Positions 53,992 to 63,788 are shown, numbered from the stretch's first letter. The stretch: DNA of 64,000 nt from JASBTN01 sp965228805 (GCF_965228805.1 NZ_CBDDIE010000003.1:1736001-1800000), one strand, 5' to 3'. Program-made: numbers and translations. Notes: generated by a model not told the origin, from the letters alone.

Positions 53992-54769
53992 TGGCGCCAC
54001 CCTGTCTTACCGCGAGGCGGGACAGGGGGCGCCGGTCGTGCTGATCCACGGGGTCGGGCTGCAATCGGCGGCCTGGGATCCGCAGATCGAGGCGCTGTCC
54101 ATGACCCACCGGGTCATCGCGCTGGACATGCCGGGCCATGGCGGGTCCAGCCCCTTGGCTGTTGACGCAACCCTGCCCGACTTCGTGGCCTGGTTGGCCC
54201 GCGCCTTGGATGCGCTGGAGCTGGAGGCGGTCAGCCTGGCCGGCCATTCGATGGGCGCGCTCATCACCTTGGGTTTTGCTGCCGCCCACCCCGACCGCGT
54301 GACACGCGCGGCCCTTTTGAACCCGGTCTATCGCCGCAGCCCGGAGGCACGCGCCGCCGTCATCGCCCGCGCCGATGAGATCCGGCAGGGACAGATCGAC
54401 CTCGACACCCCGCTGACCCGCTGGTTTGGTGACAGTTCTGCCGACCAAGCCGCCCGCGCCGATGTCGCGGAGTGGCTGGGTGCCGTGGACCTGGACGGAT
54501 ACGCCACCGCCTATAGCGCCTTTGCGCGCGGCGATACGACCTATGCCGACCGGATCGGAACAATTCCCTGCCCGCTTTGGGCCATCACCGGCGATGGCGA
54601 CCCGAATTCCACCCCCGCCATGTCCTGGGCCATTGCGGCCGCTGCGCCCCGGGGACGGGTTTTGGTGATCGCGGGCCACCGCCATATGGTGAACCTGACG
54701 GCCCCCGAGGCGGTGAATGCCGCGCTCACTGATTGGTTGGCCAGCGACACGGAAGGAGCGAAGACATGA
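53963..54769 (+). CDS. Alpha/beta-fold hydrolase
   Basis: Hydrolase of 268 aa with the complete triad: nucleophile Ser in GHSMGAL, Asp in TGDGDPN and His in AGHRHM, plus the oxyanion-hole HGVG. Related to 3-oxoadipate enol-lactonase and similar ring-opening hydrolases. In this operon it probably hydrolyses an ester, lactone or diketone made by the flavin monooxygenase. The stop overlaps the flavin reductase start (ATGA). Confidence 0.88.
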   Translation: MTSTTRPLSDGATLSYREAGQGAPVVLIHGVGLQSAAWDPQIEALSMTHRVIALDMPGHGGSSPLAVDATLPDFVAWLARALDALELEAVSLAGHSMGALITLGFAAAHPDRVTRAALLNPVYRRSPEARAAVIARADEIRQGQIDLDTPLTRWFGDSSADQAARADVAEWLGAVDLDGYATAYSAFARGDTTYADRIGTIPCPLWAITGDGDPNSTPAMSWAIAAAAPRGRVLVIAGHRHMVNLTAPEAVNAALTDWLASDTEGAKT

Positions 54770-55683
54770 CCCAGATCGACCCCCGCGCCCTGCGCGACGC
54801 ATTCGGTGCTTTCATGACCGGCGTGACCGTGGTCACGGCCCATGATGCGGATGGCAATCCCTTGGGCTTTACCGCGAACTCCTTCACCTCCGTCTCGCTC
54901 GACCCGCCGTTGGTACTGGTCTGCCTAGCCAACAGCTCGCGCAACTACGCGGCCCTGTCCCAGGCAAAAGGCTTTGCAGTCAATATCCTGGCGGAAACGC
55001 AGGTGGATGTCTCCAACACCTTCGCCCGGCCTGTCGAGGACCGTTTCGCCGCCGTCGACTGGCGCCCCGGCCCGCACGGATCCCCGGTGTTCGACGGTGT
55101 GTCGGCCTGGTTCGACTGTTCCATGTTCAACACGGTCGACGCTGGCGACCACCTGATCCTGATCGGCAAGGTCGAAGCGTTTGAGAACACGCCGCACCCC
55201 GGCCTGGGCTATGCGCGCGGCGCCTACGTGACCCCCGCAGCCGAGGCCGAGGCGCTGAGCCGCAGCACCCATCTGCGCATCTCGGCCCTGATTGAACACG
55301 GGGGCAAGGTGCTGCTGCTGGACGATGGCGAAGGCCGCCTGACCCTGCCCGAAACCGATGTCGGCAAGGAAGGCGCGTCCGCCGCCCTGGCCCGGCTGAT
55401 CGCCCAAAGCGGCGCGGACGCCGAACCCGGCTTCATCTATTCCGTCTACGAAGACGATGCGCGCGAAACGCAGCACATCTCGTTCCTGTGCCAGGCCGGC
55501 AGCGATGCCACCAGTGAGGGCCTGTTCACCGAGCTGTCCAAATCGACCCTGATGAGCGTCGCCGATCCCGTGATCTGCACCATGCTCGAACGGTTCGCCA
55601 CGGAAAGCCGGATGGGGAATTTCGGGGTGTATTTTGGCAATCAGGTCACCGGCAAGATCGCCCGCGTGACATCAGGGAGTTGA
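54766..55683 (+). CDS. Flavin reductase with C-terminal Nudix-like extension
   Basis: Residues 1-160 are a flavin reductase (FMN-binding split barrel): FGAFMTGVTVVTA, GFTANSFTSVSLDPPLVLVCL and the C-terminal EAFENTPHPGLGYARGAYV. It supplies reduced flavin to the LLM monooxygenase next door. Residues about 175-300 are extra: LIEHGGKVLLLDD, a LPETDVGKEGASAALARLIAQ helix and HISFLCQA resemble a Nudix fold with a degenerate Nudix box, so catalysis there is doubtful. Typical flavin reductases stop at about 165 aa. Confidence 0.85.
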   Translation: MTQIDPRALRDAFGAFMTGVTVVTAHDADGNPLGFTANSFTSVSLDPPLVLVCLANSSRNYAALSQAKGFAVNILAETQVDVSNTFARPVEDRFAAVDWRPGPHGSPVFDGVSAWFDCSMFNTVDAGDHLILIGKVEAFENTPHPGLGYARGAYVTPAAEAEALSRSTHLRISALIEHGGKVLLLDDGEGRLTLPETDVGKEGASAALARLIAQSGADAEPGFIYSVYEDDARETQHISFLCQAGSDATSEGLFTELSKSTLMSVADPVICTMLERFATESRMGNFGVYFGNQVTGKIARVTSGS

Positions 55684-55686
55684 GGC

Positions 55687-56724
55687 ATGAAGTTCTCGCT
55701 TTTCGCGCATATGGAGCGCATTTCCGCCGCCGAGGATCAAAAGCGGCTCTATGACGAGTTTGTCGAGCTGTGCAAGATCGCCGACCGGGGCGGCATGCAC
55801 GCGGTCTGGACCGGCGAACATCACGGGATGAATTTCACCATCGCGCCGAACCCGATGCTGAACCTGGTGGACTTGGCGCGGCATACCAAGAACGTACGTC
55901 TGGGTACGGGCACCGTCATCGCCCCCTTCTGGCACCCGATCCGCCTGGCGGGCGAGGCGGCGATGACCGATATCATTACCGAAGGCCGGTTGGAGCTGGG
56001 CATTGCGCGCGGCGCCTACGAGTTCGAATATGAACGGCTCATGCCCGGCATGGATGCCTGGGAAGCGGGCCAGCGCCTGCGTGAAGTGGTCCCCGCCGTC
56101 AAGGCGCTCTGGCAGGGCGATTACGCCCACGAGGGTGAGTTCCACCAGTTCCCCAAGACGACCTCGGCCCCCCAACCGGTGCAGGAGGGTGGCCCGCCGA
56201 TCTGGATCGCCGCGCGCGACCCGAACAGCCACGAGTTTGCCGTGTCCCAGGGCTGCAACGTGCAGGTCACGCCGCTGTGGAAGGGCGATGAGGAGGTCGC
56301 CGACCTCATGGGCAAGTTCAACGCGGCTTGCGAAAAGCACGCCGACCAGCCGCGCCCGAAGATCATGCTGCTGCAACACACCTATGTGGCCGAGGACGCG
56401 GCGGACGTGAAACGCGGGGCCGAGGAATTGAACCGTTTCTATTGCTATTTCGGCGCCTGGTTCATGAACAAGCGCGAGATCACCCAGGGGCTGATCGAGC
56501 CCCTGACGGACGAGGACATCGCTGCCCACCCGTTCTATTCCCCCGAGGCGATGGAGCGTGACCTGGTGATTGGCACACCGGAGGCCGTGATCGAGCGGCT
56601 CAAGGGTTACGAAGCGCTGGGCTATGATGAATACTCGTTCTGGATCGACAGCTCAATGAGCTTCGAACGCAAGAAGGCCTCGTTGGAGAGGTTCATAAAC
56701 GAGGTCATGCCCGCCTTCGCATGA
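55687..56724 (+). CDS. LLM-class flavin-dependent monooxygenase
   Basis: Luciferase-like (bacterial luciferase family) oxygenase, 345 aa: AVWTGEHHGMNFTIAPNP near residue 38, VRLGTGTVIAPFWHPIRLAGEAAMTD and IARGAYEFEYERLM. It uses reduced FMN from the partner reductase and O2 to oxygenate a small organic substrate. Stop overlaps or abuts the aldehyde dehydrogenase region. The substrate is not evident. Confidence 0.92.
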   Translation: MKFSLFAHMERISAAEDQKRLYDEFVELCKIADRGGMHAVWTGEHHGMNFTIAPNPMLNLVDLARHTKNVRLGTGTVIAPFWHPIRLAGEAAMTDIITEGRLELGIARGAYEFEYERLMPGMDAWEAGQRLREVVPAVKALWQGDYAHEGEFHQFPKTTSAPQPVQEGGPPIWIAARDPNSHEFAVSQGCNVQVTPLWKGDEEVADLMGKFNAACEKHADQPRPKIMLLQHTYVAEDAADVKRGAEELNRFYCYFGAWFMNKREITQGLIEPLTDEDIAAHPFYSPEAMERDLVIGTPEAVIERLKGYEALGYDEYSFWIDSSMSFERKKASLERFINEVMPAFA

Positions 56725-56744
56725 GCCGGGTAGGGGAGGGAAAG

Positions 56745-58208
56745 ATGCAGCGTTTTCAGCACTATATCGACGGTGACTTCGCGGATGGGGCGGGGAGTTT
56801 CGACAGTCTCGACCCCGCCACCGGCGCCCCCTGGGCGCAGATGCCGACGGCCACGCCCGCGGATGTAGATCGTGCCGTCACGGCCGCGGAACGTGCCTTT
56901 TTCTCCCCCGACTGGGCGCTGATGACGGCCACCGCGCGGGGCAAGCTGCTGCTTCGCCTCGCCGATCTGATTGCCGAAAACGCCCAACATCTGGCCGAAC
57001 TCGAAACCCGTGACACCGGCAAGATCATTCGCGAAACCTCCGCCCAGATCGCCTATGTCGCGGAATACTACCGCTACTACGCCGGGCTTGCCGATAAGAT
57101 CGAAGGCGCGCATCTGCCCATCGACAAGCCGGACATGGAAGTCTGGCTGCGCCGCGAACCCATCGGCGTGGTTGCCGCCGTGGTGCCCTGGAACTCGCAG
57201 CTGTTCCTGTCGGCGGTCAAGATCGGCCCGGCCCTGGCGGCGGGCTGCACAGTGGTGCTGAAAGCCTCCGAAGAGGGCCCCGCACCGATGCTGGAATTCG
57301 CCCGCCTGTGCGATCAGGCCGGTTTCCCGCCTGGCGTGTTGAACGTGATCACCGGCGGGCCGGAGGTCGGCGCGGCCCTGACCGCCCACCCCAAGGTGGC
57401 CCATGTTGCCTTTACAGGTGGGCCGGAAACCGCGCGCCACATCGTGCGAAATTCGGCGGAAAACCTGGCCTCCACCTCGCTGGAACTGGGCGGCAAATCG
57501 CCCTTCATCGTCTTTGATGACGCGGATCTGGACAGCGCGGTGAACGCCCAGGTCTCGGGCATCTTTGCCGCCAGCGGGCAGAGCTGTGTCGCCGGGTCAC
57601 GCCTGGTGGTGCAGGCGGGCATCAAGGACGAATTCCTCGCCCGGCTCAAGGAAAAGGCCGAGGCGGTGGTGATCGGTGCACCGGACGATATGACGACCGA
57701 GGTTGGCCCGCTTTGCACCGCGCGCCAGGTCGCCAATGCCGAACGGCTGGTGGCACGGTCCGTCGACCAGGGCGCAAAGCTGATCACAGGTGGCAAGCCT
57801 CTGGACCGCGAGGGCTTCTATTTCCCGCCCACGATCCTGGATTGCGACGGTGTGCCCGATGCCGCGAGCCTGTCCAACGAGTTCTTCGGCCCGGTCCTGT
57901 CCGTGGTCAGTTTCAGCACCGAGGCCGAGGCGGTCCAGATCGCCAATGACACCCAGTTTGGCCTGGCGTCGGGCCTGTTCACGCAGAACCTGACCCGCGC
58001 CCACCGCATGATCCGTGCCATTCGCGCGGGCATCGTCTGGGTCAACACCTACCGCGCTGTCAGCCCGATTGCGCCCTTCGGTGGGCACGGGCTGTCCGGT
58101 CACGGCCGCGAAGGCGGGATCGAAGCCGCGCTGGATTATACCCGCGTCAAGGCGGTCTGGCTGCGCACCTCGGACGCGCCGATCCCGGACCCGTTCGTGA
58201 TGCGCTGA
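56745..58208 (+). CDS. Aldehyde dehydrogenase
   Basis: NAD(P)+-dependent ALDH-superfamily enzyme of 487 aa: VVPWNSQLFL, FTGGPETA, general base Glu in LELGGKSPFIV, catalytic Cys in SGQSCVAGSR, and EFFGPVLSV. ATG 56745 is preferred over 56721 because of the ggggaggg SD just before it and the standard N-terminus. It probably oxidises an aldehyde released by the monooxygenase and hydrolase. Confidence 0.94.
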   Translation: MQRFQHYIDGDFADGAGSFDSLDPATGAPWAQMPTATPADVDRAVTAAERAFFSPDWALMTATARGKLLLRLADLIAENAQHLAELETRDTGKIIRETSAQIAYVAEYYRYYAGLADKIEGAHLPIDKPDMEVWLRREPIGVVAAVVPWNSQLFLSAVKIGPALAAGCTVVLKASEEGPAPMLEFARLCDQAGFPPGVLNVITGGPEVGAALTAHPKVAHVAFTGGPETARHIVRNSAENLASTSLELGGKSPFIVFDDADLDSAVNAQVSGIFAASGQSCVAGSRLVVQAGIKDEFLARLKEKAEAVVIGAPDDMTTEVGPLCTARQVANAERLVARSVDQGAKLITGGKPLDREGFYFPPTILDCDGVPDAASLSNEFFGPVLSVVSFSTEAEAVQIANDTQFGLASGLFTQNLTRAHRMIRAIRAGIVWVNTYRAVSPIAPFGGHGLSGHGREGGIEAALDYTRVKAVWLRTSDAPIPDPFVMR

Positions 58209-58215
58209 CCCCTCC

Positions 58216-59517
58216 CTATTCAGCGTGGATGAAATGCAGCCGATCAAAGCTGCGCCGCCACTCGGCGACCTCTGGGGCCAGGGTGCCAGGGGCATCTGCG
58301 CATAAAGCCTGCGCGATGAGGCTTGCCAGCTTCGGCATGTCTTCTGCCTTCATGCCCCAGCGTACCAGTTCCGGCGTGCCAATGCGCAACCCGTTGAGAT
58401 CACTGGGAACCTCCGGCAGGGGTAGGCCGATACCACAGGCCAGGAACCCGGCCATACGCAACCGTTTGGACGCCGCCTGTCCACCGCCCAGAGGTGCGGC
58501 CTCCAGGGCGAATTGATGCGACTGTGTGCCGCCGCCGAAGACCGCAAGTCCCTCGTTCCCCAGCGCTCCGGCCAGCGCCTGCGCCGTATCGATCATGGTT
58601 TGCGCATAAGCCGCACCGAAGTCGCGCCAATCCAGAAGGGACAGCGCAAGGGCAGCCGATTTCGCCGCGTCGAAGTTTGCCGTCATGCCGGGAAAGGCAA
58701 TGGCATCCAGCCGTTCGGCAATCTCGGCGTCGTTCGTCACGATCAGACCAGATGGCGGGCCGCCCAGGCTCTTGTAGGTCGACATGGTCATCAGATGCGC
58801 GCCCTCGGCCAGCGGGTTCTTCCAGGCCCGCCCAGCGATGATGCCGCATTGATGTGCCGCGTCGAACAGCAGTTTCGCGCCATGTGCGTCCGCGATGGCG
58901 CGCACCTCGGCAACCGGGTGTTCGTCCAGGTTCAAGCTGCCCCCCAGGGTAATGAGCCGCGGTTTGACCTCATGCGCCAGAGCCGCCAGCCCGGCCACAT
59001 CCACCGTATACCCATCCGCTGCCACCGGCGCCTCGTGGCTGACCAGCCCGTAAAGCCCGGCGCAGCCCGCCGCATGATGGGTCACATGGCCGCCGATGGA
59101 GGCGGGTGGCACAATGATCGCGTCGCCCGGCTGGCACAGCGCCATGAACCCGTAAAGATTGGCAATCGCACCCGATGGCACGCGGATTTCTGCGTACTTG
59201 GCGTCGAATACCTCGGCGGCCAGCTCGGCGGCGATGACCTCGATCTCTTCGATCGCTTCCAGGCCGGTTTCGTATTTGTCGCCCGGATGGCCCAGGCTGG
59301 GCCGCGTCCCCAGGCCGCTGGCAAGGGCGGCTTCGGCGCGTGGGTTCATCACGTTGGTGGCCGGGTTCAGGTTGAAGCAGTCACGCTCGTGAATCTGCCG
59401 GTTCTGCTCGGTCAACGAGGCGATGCGCCGGGCAATCCCGGCGCTGTCGCCCAAGTCGGCGTAGCGTTGCACAAGGGCGTCGGTCGGCACCCAGGGGCGC
59501 GGGGCAAGATGGGTCAT
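58216..59517 (-). CDS. SHMT-family PLP enzyme
   Basis: Fold-type I PLP enzyme of 433 aa related to serine hydroxymethyltransferase: NLNPATNVMNPRAEAALASGLG, PSGAIANLYGFMAL, FDAAHQCGIIAG and the Schiff-base Lys in STYKSLGGPPSG. The motif differs from canonical GlyA (TTHKTLRGPRGG), so it is a paralogue that may act on alpha-methylserine or another beta-hydroxy amino acid. ATG 59517 has GGAGACGACC upstream. Divergent from the LysR gene. Confidence 0.85.
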   Translation of the reverse strand: MTHLAPRPWVPTDALVQRYADLGDSAGIARRIASLTEQNRQIHERDCFNLNPATNVMNPRAEAALASGLGTRPSLGHPGDKYETGLEAIEEIEVIAAELAAEVFDAKYAEIRVPSGAIANLYGFMALCQPGDAIIVPPASIGGHVTHHAAGCAGLYGLVSHEAPVAADGYTVDVAGLAALAHEVKPRLITLGGSLNLDEHPVAEVRAIADAHGAKLLFDAAHQCGIIAGRAWKNPLAEGAHLMTMSTYKSLGGPPSGLIVTNDAEIAERLDAIAFPGMTANFDAAKSAALALSLLDWRDFGAAYAQTMIDTAQALAGALGNEGLAVFGGGTQSHQFALEAAPLGGGQAASKRLRMAGFLACGIGLPLPEVPSDLNGLRIGTPELVRWGMKAEDMPKLASLIAQALCADAPGTLAPEVAEWRRSFDRLHFIHAE

Positions 59518-59610
59518 GGTCGTCTCCTTTGTGCCTATCGGAACGGAAAACGCGCGACAGGGCAAAGCAGATTTGCTAATTTCTAGGCCAAGAAAAACTG
59601 AGTCTTGTAA

Positions 59611-60444
59611 ATGCCCGTTGCCCCGCCCCGACCCCGCATGCCCCCGCTCAATGCGCTACGCGCCTTCGAGGCGGCTGCGCGTTTGGGCGGGTTTCAGGCC
59701 GCCGCCGAGGAGCTTTGCGTGACCCCGGGCGCGGTGGCACAGCATGTGCGCGCTCTGGAAGAGTACCTTCAGGCGGAGCTCTTCACCCGCCATGCGCGCG
59801 GTGTGGCGCTGACCCCGTTGGGGCAGGGGGCACTTGCGCGGTTTACCCAGGCATTCGACGGGCTGGGCGAGGCCGTGCAACATTTGCGCGCCGAGGCTGG
59901 GGGCGAGGTGCAAATAGCTGCTCTGCCGGCCATCGCCCAGCTGTGGCTGACGCCACGCCTGCCCGCCCTGCGCAAGGCCTTGCCCGACCTGCGCCTGTCT
60001 GTAACGGCATTGGAGGGCCCGCCGAACCTGGTGCGCGATCCCTTTGATCTGGCGCTTTTTTTCGGAGGGGACGGCTTGATCCTGACCGAAGACGCCCTGA
60101 TGCCGGTGGCTGCGCCTGGCGTGGGGTGGGATGCGCCGCGCCTGTCTGATGCGACCTGGGACGAGGATTGGCCGCGCTGGCTGTCTTCCATGGAGCAAAA
60201 CCATACCGGTCCGAAGGGTGCGGTGCATTCGCTTTATGCGCTGGCTGTGGATGAAGCCTGTGCCGGGGCGGGCATTTTGATGGGGCATCGCGCGCTCATC
60301 GCCCCGCATCTGGCCGATGGGCGGCTGGTCGCGTTGGGCAAAGCACTTGCCTTGCCCGCCCCGCTCGTGCTCACGTCGCCCCATGACCTGACCGGCACTG
60401 GCCCGGTCGCCCGCCTGGTCCGCCATTTGCAGGAGAACCCGTGA
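59611..60444 (+). CDS. LysR-family regulator, GcvA-like
   Basis: Regulator of 277 aa: HTH at residues about 10-65 (PPLNALRAFEAAARLGGFQAAAEELCVTPGAVAQHVRALE), then a short type of substrate domain as in GcvA. It is divergent from the SHMT-like gene and overlaps the DUF1989 gene, so it likely controls one or both in response to an amino acid. Confidence 0.9.
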   Translation: MPVAPPRPRMPPLNALRAFEAAARLGGFQAAAEELCVTPGAVAQHVRALEEYLQAELFTRHARGVALTPLGQGALARFTQAFDGLGEAVQHLRAEAGGEVQIAALPAIAQLWLTPRLPALRKALPDLRLSVTALEGPPNLVRDPFDLALFFGGDGLILTEDALMPVAAPGVGWDAPRLSDATWDEDWPRWLSSMEQNHTGPKGAVHSLYALAVDEACAGAGILMGHRALIAPHLADGRLVALGKALALPAPLVLTSPHDLTGTGPVARLVRHLQENP

Positions 60445-61301
60445 AACCCGAAACCCCCGCCCATGTTGCCCCCGCCGATGCCGACGCCCGTCGCGCCGTC
60501 CAACCGGTCATCTGCTACCCGCCCGAGACATTGCCCGCACCGGATCTGACCGCATACGCTGCCGTACGGGAGGGCGCTGAGAAGGTGGCCGAGACCCTGG
60601 TCCCCGCCCGCGACGCGCGCTGTTTCGAGGTGCCCGCCGGGCATTTCTTTCGCATCACCTCGGTCGGGGGGCCGCAGGTGGGCGACCTGAACCTGTGGAA
60701 CGCAGCCGATCTGACCGAGCGTTTCTACTCCGGCAAAACCCGCGCGCTGCATGGCACGCATCTGTCGACCGGCGACCGCATGTGGACGAGCTTTCCGCAT
60801 CTGCGCCCGATGGCGACGGTGACCACGGATACGCTTGACTGGTACGGGTTCGACGAATACGGCGGCTCGGTCCATGACGTGATCGGCACGCGCTGCGATC
60901 CCTATACGCACAACCTGCTGGCGGGCGGGCAGTATCATCACTGCTGCCATTCGAACCTGACCCGCGCCCTGGCCGACCACACGGGTCTGAGCCTGGCAGA
61001 GGCCGAACCCCATGTGCATGATGTGCTGAACGTCTTCATGTGCACCGGATTTACCCGCGATACCGGGCAGTATTTCATGAAGGCCAGCCCGGTGCGCCCC
61101 GGCGACTACCTTGAATTCTTTGCCGAAATCGACCTGTTGGGCGGCTTGTCCGCCTGTCCGGGAGGTGACTGCGGGGACGAACACAGCTCCGACACAGCCG
61201 CCTGTCATCCGCTGCTGGTCGAGGTGTTCAAACCGGCCCAGGCGCCCGAAGGGTGGTCCCCCGCCGGGCGCAATGGCTACGACCGCAGCCACGGGCGCTA
61301 A
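60441..61301 (+). CDS. Urea carboxylase-associated family protein (DUF1989)
   Basis: Protein of 286 aa. The metal-binding cupin-like core has FRITSVGGPQVGDLNLWNA, a run of conserved Cys/His (QYHHCCHSN; HVHDVLNVFMCTG) and CPGGDCGDEHSSDTAACHPL near the end. Family members sit with urea carboxylase or guanidine and ethylamine pathways and may be carboxyguanidine- or amide-processing enzymes. GTG start overlapping the LysR stop (GTGA) indicates translational coupling. Confidence 0.88.
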   Translation: MKPETPAHVAPADADARRAVQPVICYPPETLPAPDLTAYAAVREGAEKVAETLVPARDARCFEVPAGHFFRITSVGGPQVGDLNLWNAADLTERFYSGKTRALHGTHLSTGDRMWTSFPHLRPMATVTTDTLDWYGFDEYGGSVHDVIGTRCDPYTHNLLAGGQYHHCCHSNLTRALADHTGLSLAEAEPHVHDVLNVFMCTGFTRDTGQYFMKASPVRPGDYLEFFAEIDLLGGLSACPGGDCGDEHSSDTAACHPLLVEVFKPAQAPEGWSPAGRNGYDRSHGR

Positions 61302-61304
61302 GGC

Positions 61305-62291
61305 TCAGCAGTAGCGTTCGATCCCGACGATCTGCGCGTCCGAATAGCGGTCGCCATGGGCCCAGCCGGGCGGCATGATCAGGTCGATCTCGGCACGTTC
61401 GTCGTCGGTGAAGGTGATCTCGGACGCGCCCGCCCAATCGCGCAGGTGGGCCGCCGAGCGTGTGCCGGGGATGGGGATCAGGTGGTCACCCTGATCCAGC
61501 ACCCAGGCCAGCGCGGCGGCGGGCACGGACCAGTCCTTGACCCGACACAGGTCGCGGAAGCGCTCGATCACCGCCAGGTTGGCCGAGAAATTTGGCTCCA
61601 CGAACCGCGGATTGGCGTGCAGGAAGGGCATCGCCTGGGCGTGTTCAAGGCTCATTGGCTGGTCCGAGAACATGCCCCGCGCCAGCGGCGAGAAGGGCAC
61701 GAAGGCCGTCCCCAGCTCCTTGCAGGCGCGGATCAGACCCAGGTCAGGCAGGCGCGACCAGAGCGAATATTCGTTCTGCACCGCCATGACCGGCGCCACG
61801 CGGGCGGCACGGCGTAGGCTGTTGGGCGCGATCTCGGAAAAGCCGAACCCGCCGATCAGCCCTTCCTGGCGGAAGCGCTCCAGCGTCTCGGTCACCTCTT
61901 CGATCGAGATCGACCAGTCACGCCGGTGCACGTAGTAAAGCGCCACCCGGTCCACGCCCAGCCGGGTCAGCGAGCCTTCCAGCGCACGACGCAGATGCGG
62001 TTCGGAGTTGTCATTCTCCCCCCGCGCGCCGCCCACGACGATGCCGCCCTTGGTGGCGATCTGGAACCGGTGGCCGCGGTCGGCCATCCAGTCGCCGATG
62101 ATCTGCTCGGACAATCCCTTGCCGTACAATTCGGCGGTGTCGAGGAAGGTAATCCCCGCCGCGCGTGCGGCGTCCAGGGTGGCAAAGCTCTCCTCCCGCG
62201 TGGTCTTGCCGTAGAACCCGGCAAAGCTCATGCAGCCAAGCGCGATTGCCGAGACCTCGGGACCGTCCCGCCCCAGACGCCGCATCTTCAT
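61305..62291 (-). CDS. Aldo/keto reductase
   Basis: NADPH-dependent reductase of the AKR superfamily, 328 aa: GCMSFAGFYG, FLDTAELYG with catalytic Asp and Tyr, the Lys in IATKGG and His in YVHRRDW. C-terminal cofactor segment IPIPGTRSAAHL. Coupled to deoD by a 4-bp overlap. Substrate unknown. Confidence 0.92.
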   Translation of the reverse strand: MKMRRLGRDGPEVSAIALGCMSFAGFYGKTTREESFATLDAARAAGITFLDTAELYGKGLSEQIIGDWMADRGHRFQIATKGGIVVGGARGENDNSEPHLRRALEGSLTRLGVDRVALYYVHRRDWSISIEEVTETLERFRQEGLIGGFGFSEIAPNSLRRAARVAPVMAVQNEYSLWSRLPDLGLIRACKELGTAFVPFSPLARGMFSDQPMSLEHAQAMPFLHANPRFVEPNFSANLAVIERFRDLCRVKDWSVPAAALAWVLDQGDHLIPIPGTRSAAHLRDWAGASEITFTDDERAEIDLIMPPGWAHGDRYSDAQIVGIERYC

Positions 62292-62992
62292 GCGAAAGCC
62301 GCTTCCAGGGCGATCTCGACCATGTCGCCAAAGCTCTTTTCGCGCTGGTCCGAGGGCAGCGCCTCGCCGGTTTGCAGGTGGTCGGACACGGTCATGATCC
62401 CCAGCGCACGCACCCCATGGCGCGCGGCCAGGGTGTAAAGCTCGGCTGCCTCCATTTCGACGCCCAGGATGCCGTGGCGGGTCATCTGTTCGGTCAGGTC
62501 GGGCCGTTCGTCATAGAACGTGTCCGAGCTGTAGATCCCGCCCACATGCACGCCGCAATCGCGGGTGCGTGCGGCGGCCACGGCGGCCTCCAGCAGGCCA
62601 TAATCGGCGCAGGGGGAATAGTTCAACTCGCGGAAGATCGTGTCAGACGGAGTACCCACGGTGGTGCAGGTCATCGCGATCACCACGTCGCGCACCTTGA
62701 CGTGTTTCTGCATCCCGCCACAGGACCCGATACGGATCAGCGTCTTGGCGCCATAGTCGCGGATCAGCTCATTGGCATAGATCGACAGGGACGGCATGCC
62801 CATGCCCGACCCCTGCACGGTGACCCGGTTGCCCTTCCAGGTGCCGGTAAAGCCCAGCATGCCGCGCACCTCGTTGATGCATTCGGCGCCCTCCAGGAAA
62901 TTCTCGGCCACCCATTTCGCGCGATAGGGATCGCCCGGCATGAGAACGGTTTCAGCGATTTGGCCAACCTCGGCCCCGATATGTACGGTCAT
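62288..62992 (-). CDS. deoD: Purine-nucleoside phosphorylase
   Basis: Hexameric DeoD-type phosphorylase of 234 aa that splits purine nucleosides with phosphate. It starts TVHIGAEVGQIAETVLMPGDPYRAK and contains GMGMPSLSIYANELI, RIGSCGGMQ, EMEAAELY and TVSDH with the catalytic Asp. It belongs to nucleoside salvage; no other deo gene is adjacent. Coupled to the aldo/keto reductase gene. Confidence 0.95.
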   Translation of the reverse strand: MTVHIGAEVGQIAETVLMPGDPYRAKWVAENFLEGAECINEVRGMLGFTGTWKGNRVTVQGSGMGMPSLSIYANELIRDYGAKTLIRIGSCGGMQKHVKVRDVVIAMTCTTVGTPSDTIFRELNYSPCADYGLLEAAVAAARTRDCGVHVGGIYSSDTFYDERPDLTEQMTRHGILGVEMEAAELYTLAARHGVRALGIMTVSDHLQTGEALPSDQREKSFGDMVEIALEAAFA

Positions 62993-63050
62993 GGGATACT
63001 CCTGTGTTTGGGGCGATAATAGCGCTAACGCAGGCGGGCGAAAGGGGGGA

Positions 63051-63788
63051 TCAGCCGCGCCCGATATAGGGCATCTTGGTCGCCATGACGGTCATGAACT
63101 GCACGTTGGCCTCGGCAGGCAGGCGCGCCATGTGCAGGACCGACCGCGCCACATCGCCCACATCCATGGTGGGCGGTGGGGTCTCGCCCCGCGCCATGGC
63201 CTCGTCCACGATACCCTGCAAAAGATCCGTGCGCGCATTGCCGATGTCGATCTGCCCGCAGGCGATGTCGAAGGGGCGGCCGTCCAGGCTGAGCTGACGG
63301 GTCAGCCCGGTAATGCCGTGTTTCGTCACCGTATAGGTCACCGCACCCTCGCGCGGCACATGGGCCGAGATCGACCCGTTGTTGATGATCCGCCCGCCCT
63401 GCGGGGATTGCTGGCGCATCCGCGCAAAGGCGGTGCGGGCACAAAGGAACATGCCGGTCAGGTTCACATCCATCGCGCGGCGCCAGTCCTCCAGCGAGAC
63501 CTCGTCGATGTTGCCCGCGGGCGTGAACAGCCCTGCGTTGTTGAACAGTACATCGAGCCGCCCGGCAGCCCCCTGGAATCGGTCAAAGGCTGCGTCCACG
63601 GCGGCATGGTCGGTCACGTCTGCCTCCAACACCACCGCGTTGGTGCGCCCTGCCGCGACCTCTTCCAACTTGTCACCGCGCCGTGCAAGCAATCCGACGG
63701 TCCAGCCTTCGTCCAAAAACAGCTCGGCGGTGGCGCGGCCAATGCCGCCCGAGGCGCCGGTGATCAGAATGCTCGCCGGGTTATCCAT
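63051..63788 (-). CDS. Short-chain dehydrogenase/reductase
   Basis: Classical SDR of 245 aa: cofactor motif TGASGGIGRA, NNAG, catalytic Ser in NGSISAH and YTVTK for Tyr and Lys. The preceding Asp-type residue in LEADVTD suggests NAD(P) use. ATG 63788 with an aggaag SD; the reading from 63920 runs into the helicase gene. It overlaps the end of that gene by 8 bp. Confidence 0.92.
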   Translation of the reverse strand: MDNPASILITGASGGIGRATAELFLDEGWTVGLLARRGDKLEEVAAGRTNAVVLEADVTDHAAVDAAFDRFQGAAGRLDVLFNNAGLFTPAGNIDEVSLEDWRRAMDVNLTGMFLCARTAFARMRQQSPQGGRIINNGSISAHVPREGAVTYTVTKHGITGLTRQLSLDGRPFDIACGQIDIGNARTDLLQGIVDEAMARGETPPPTMDVGDVARSVLHMARLPAEANVQFMTVMATKMPYIGRG

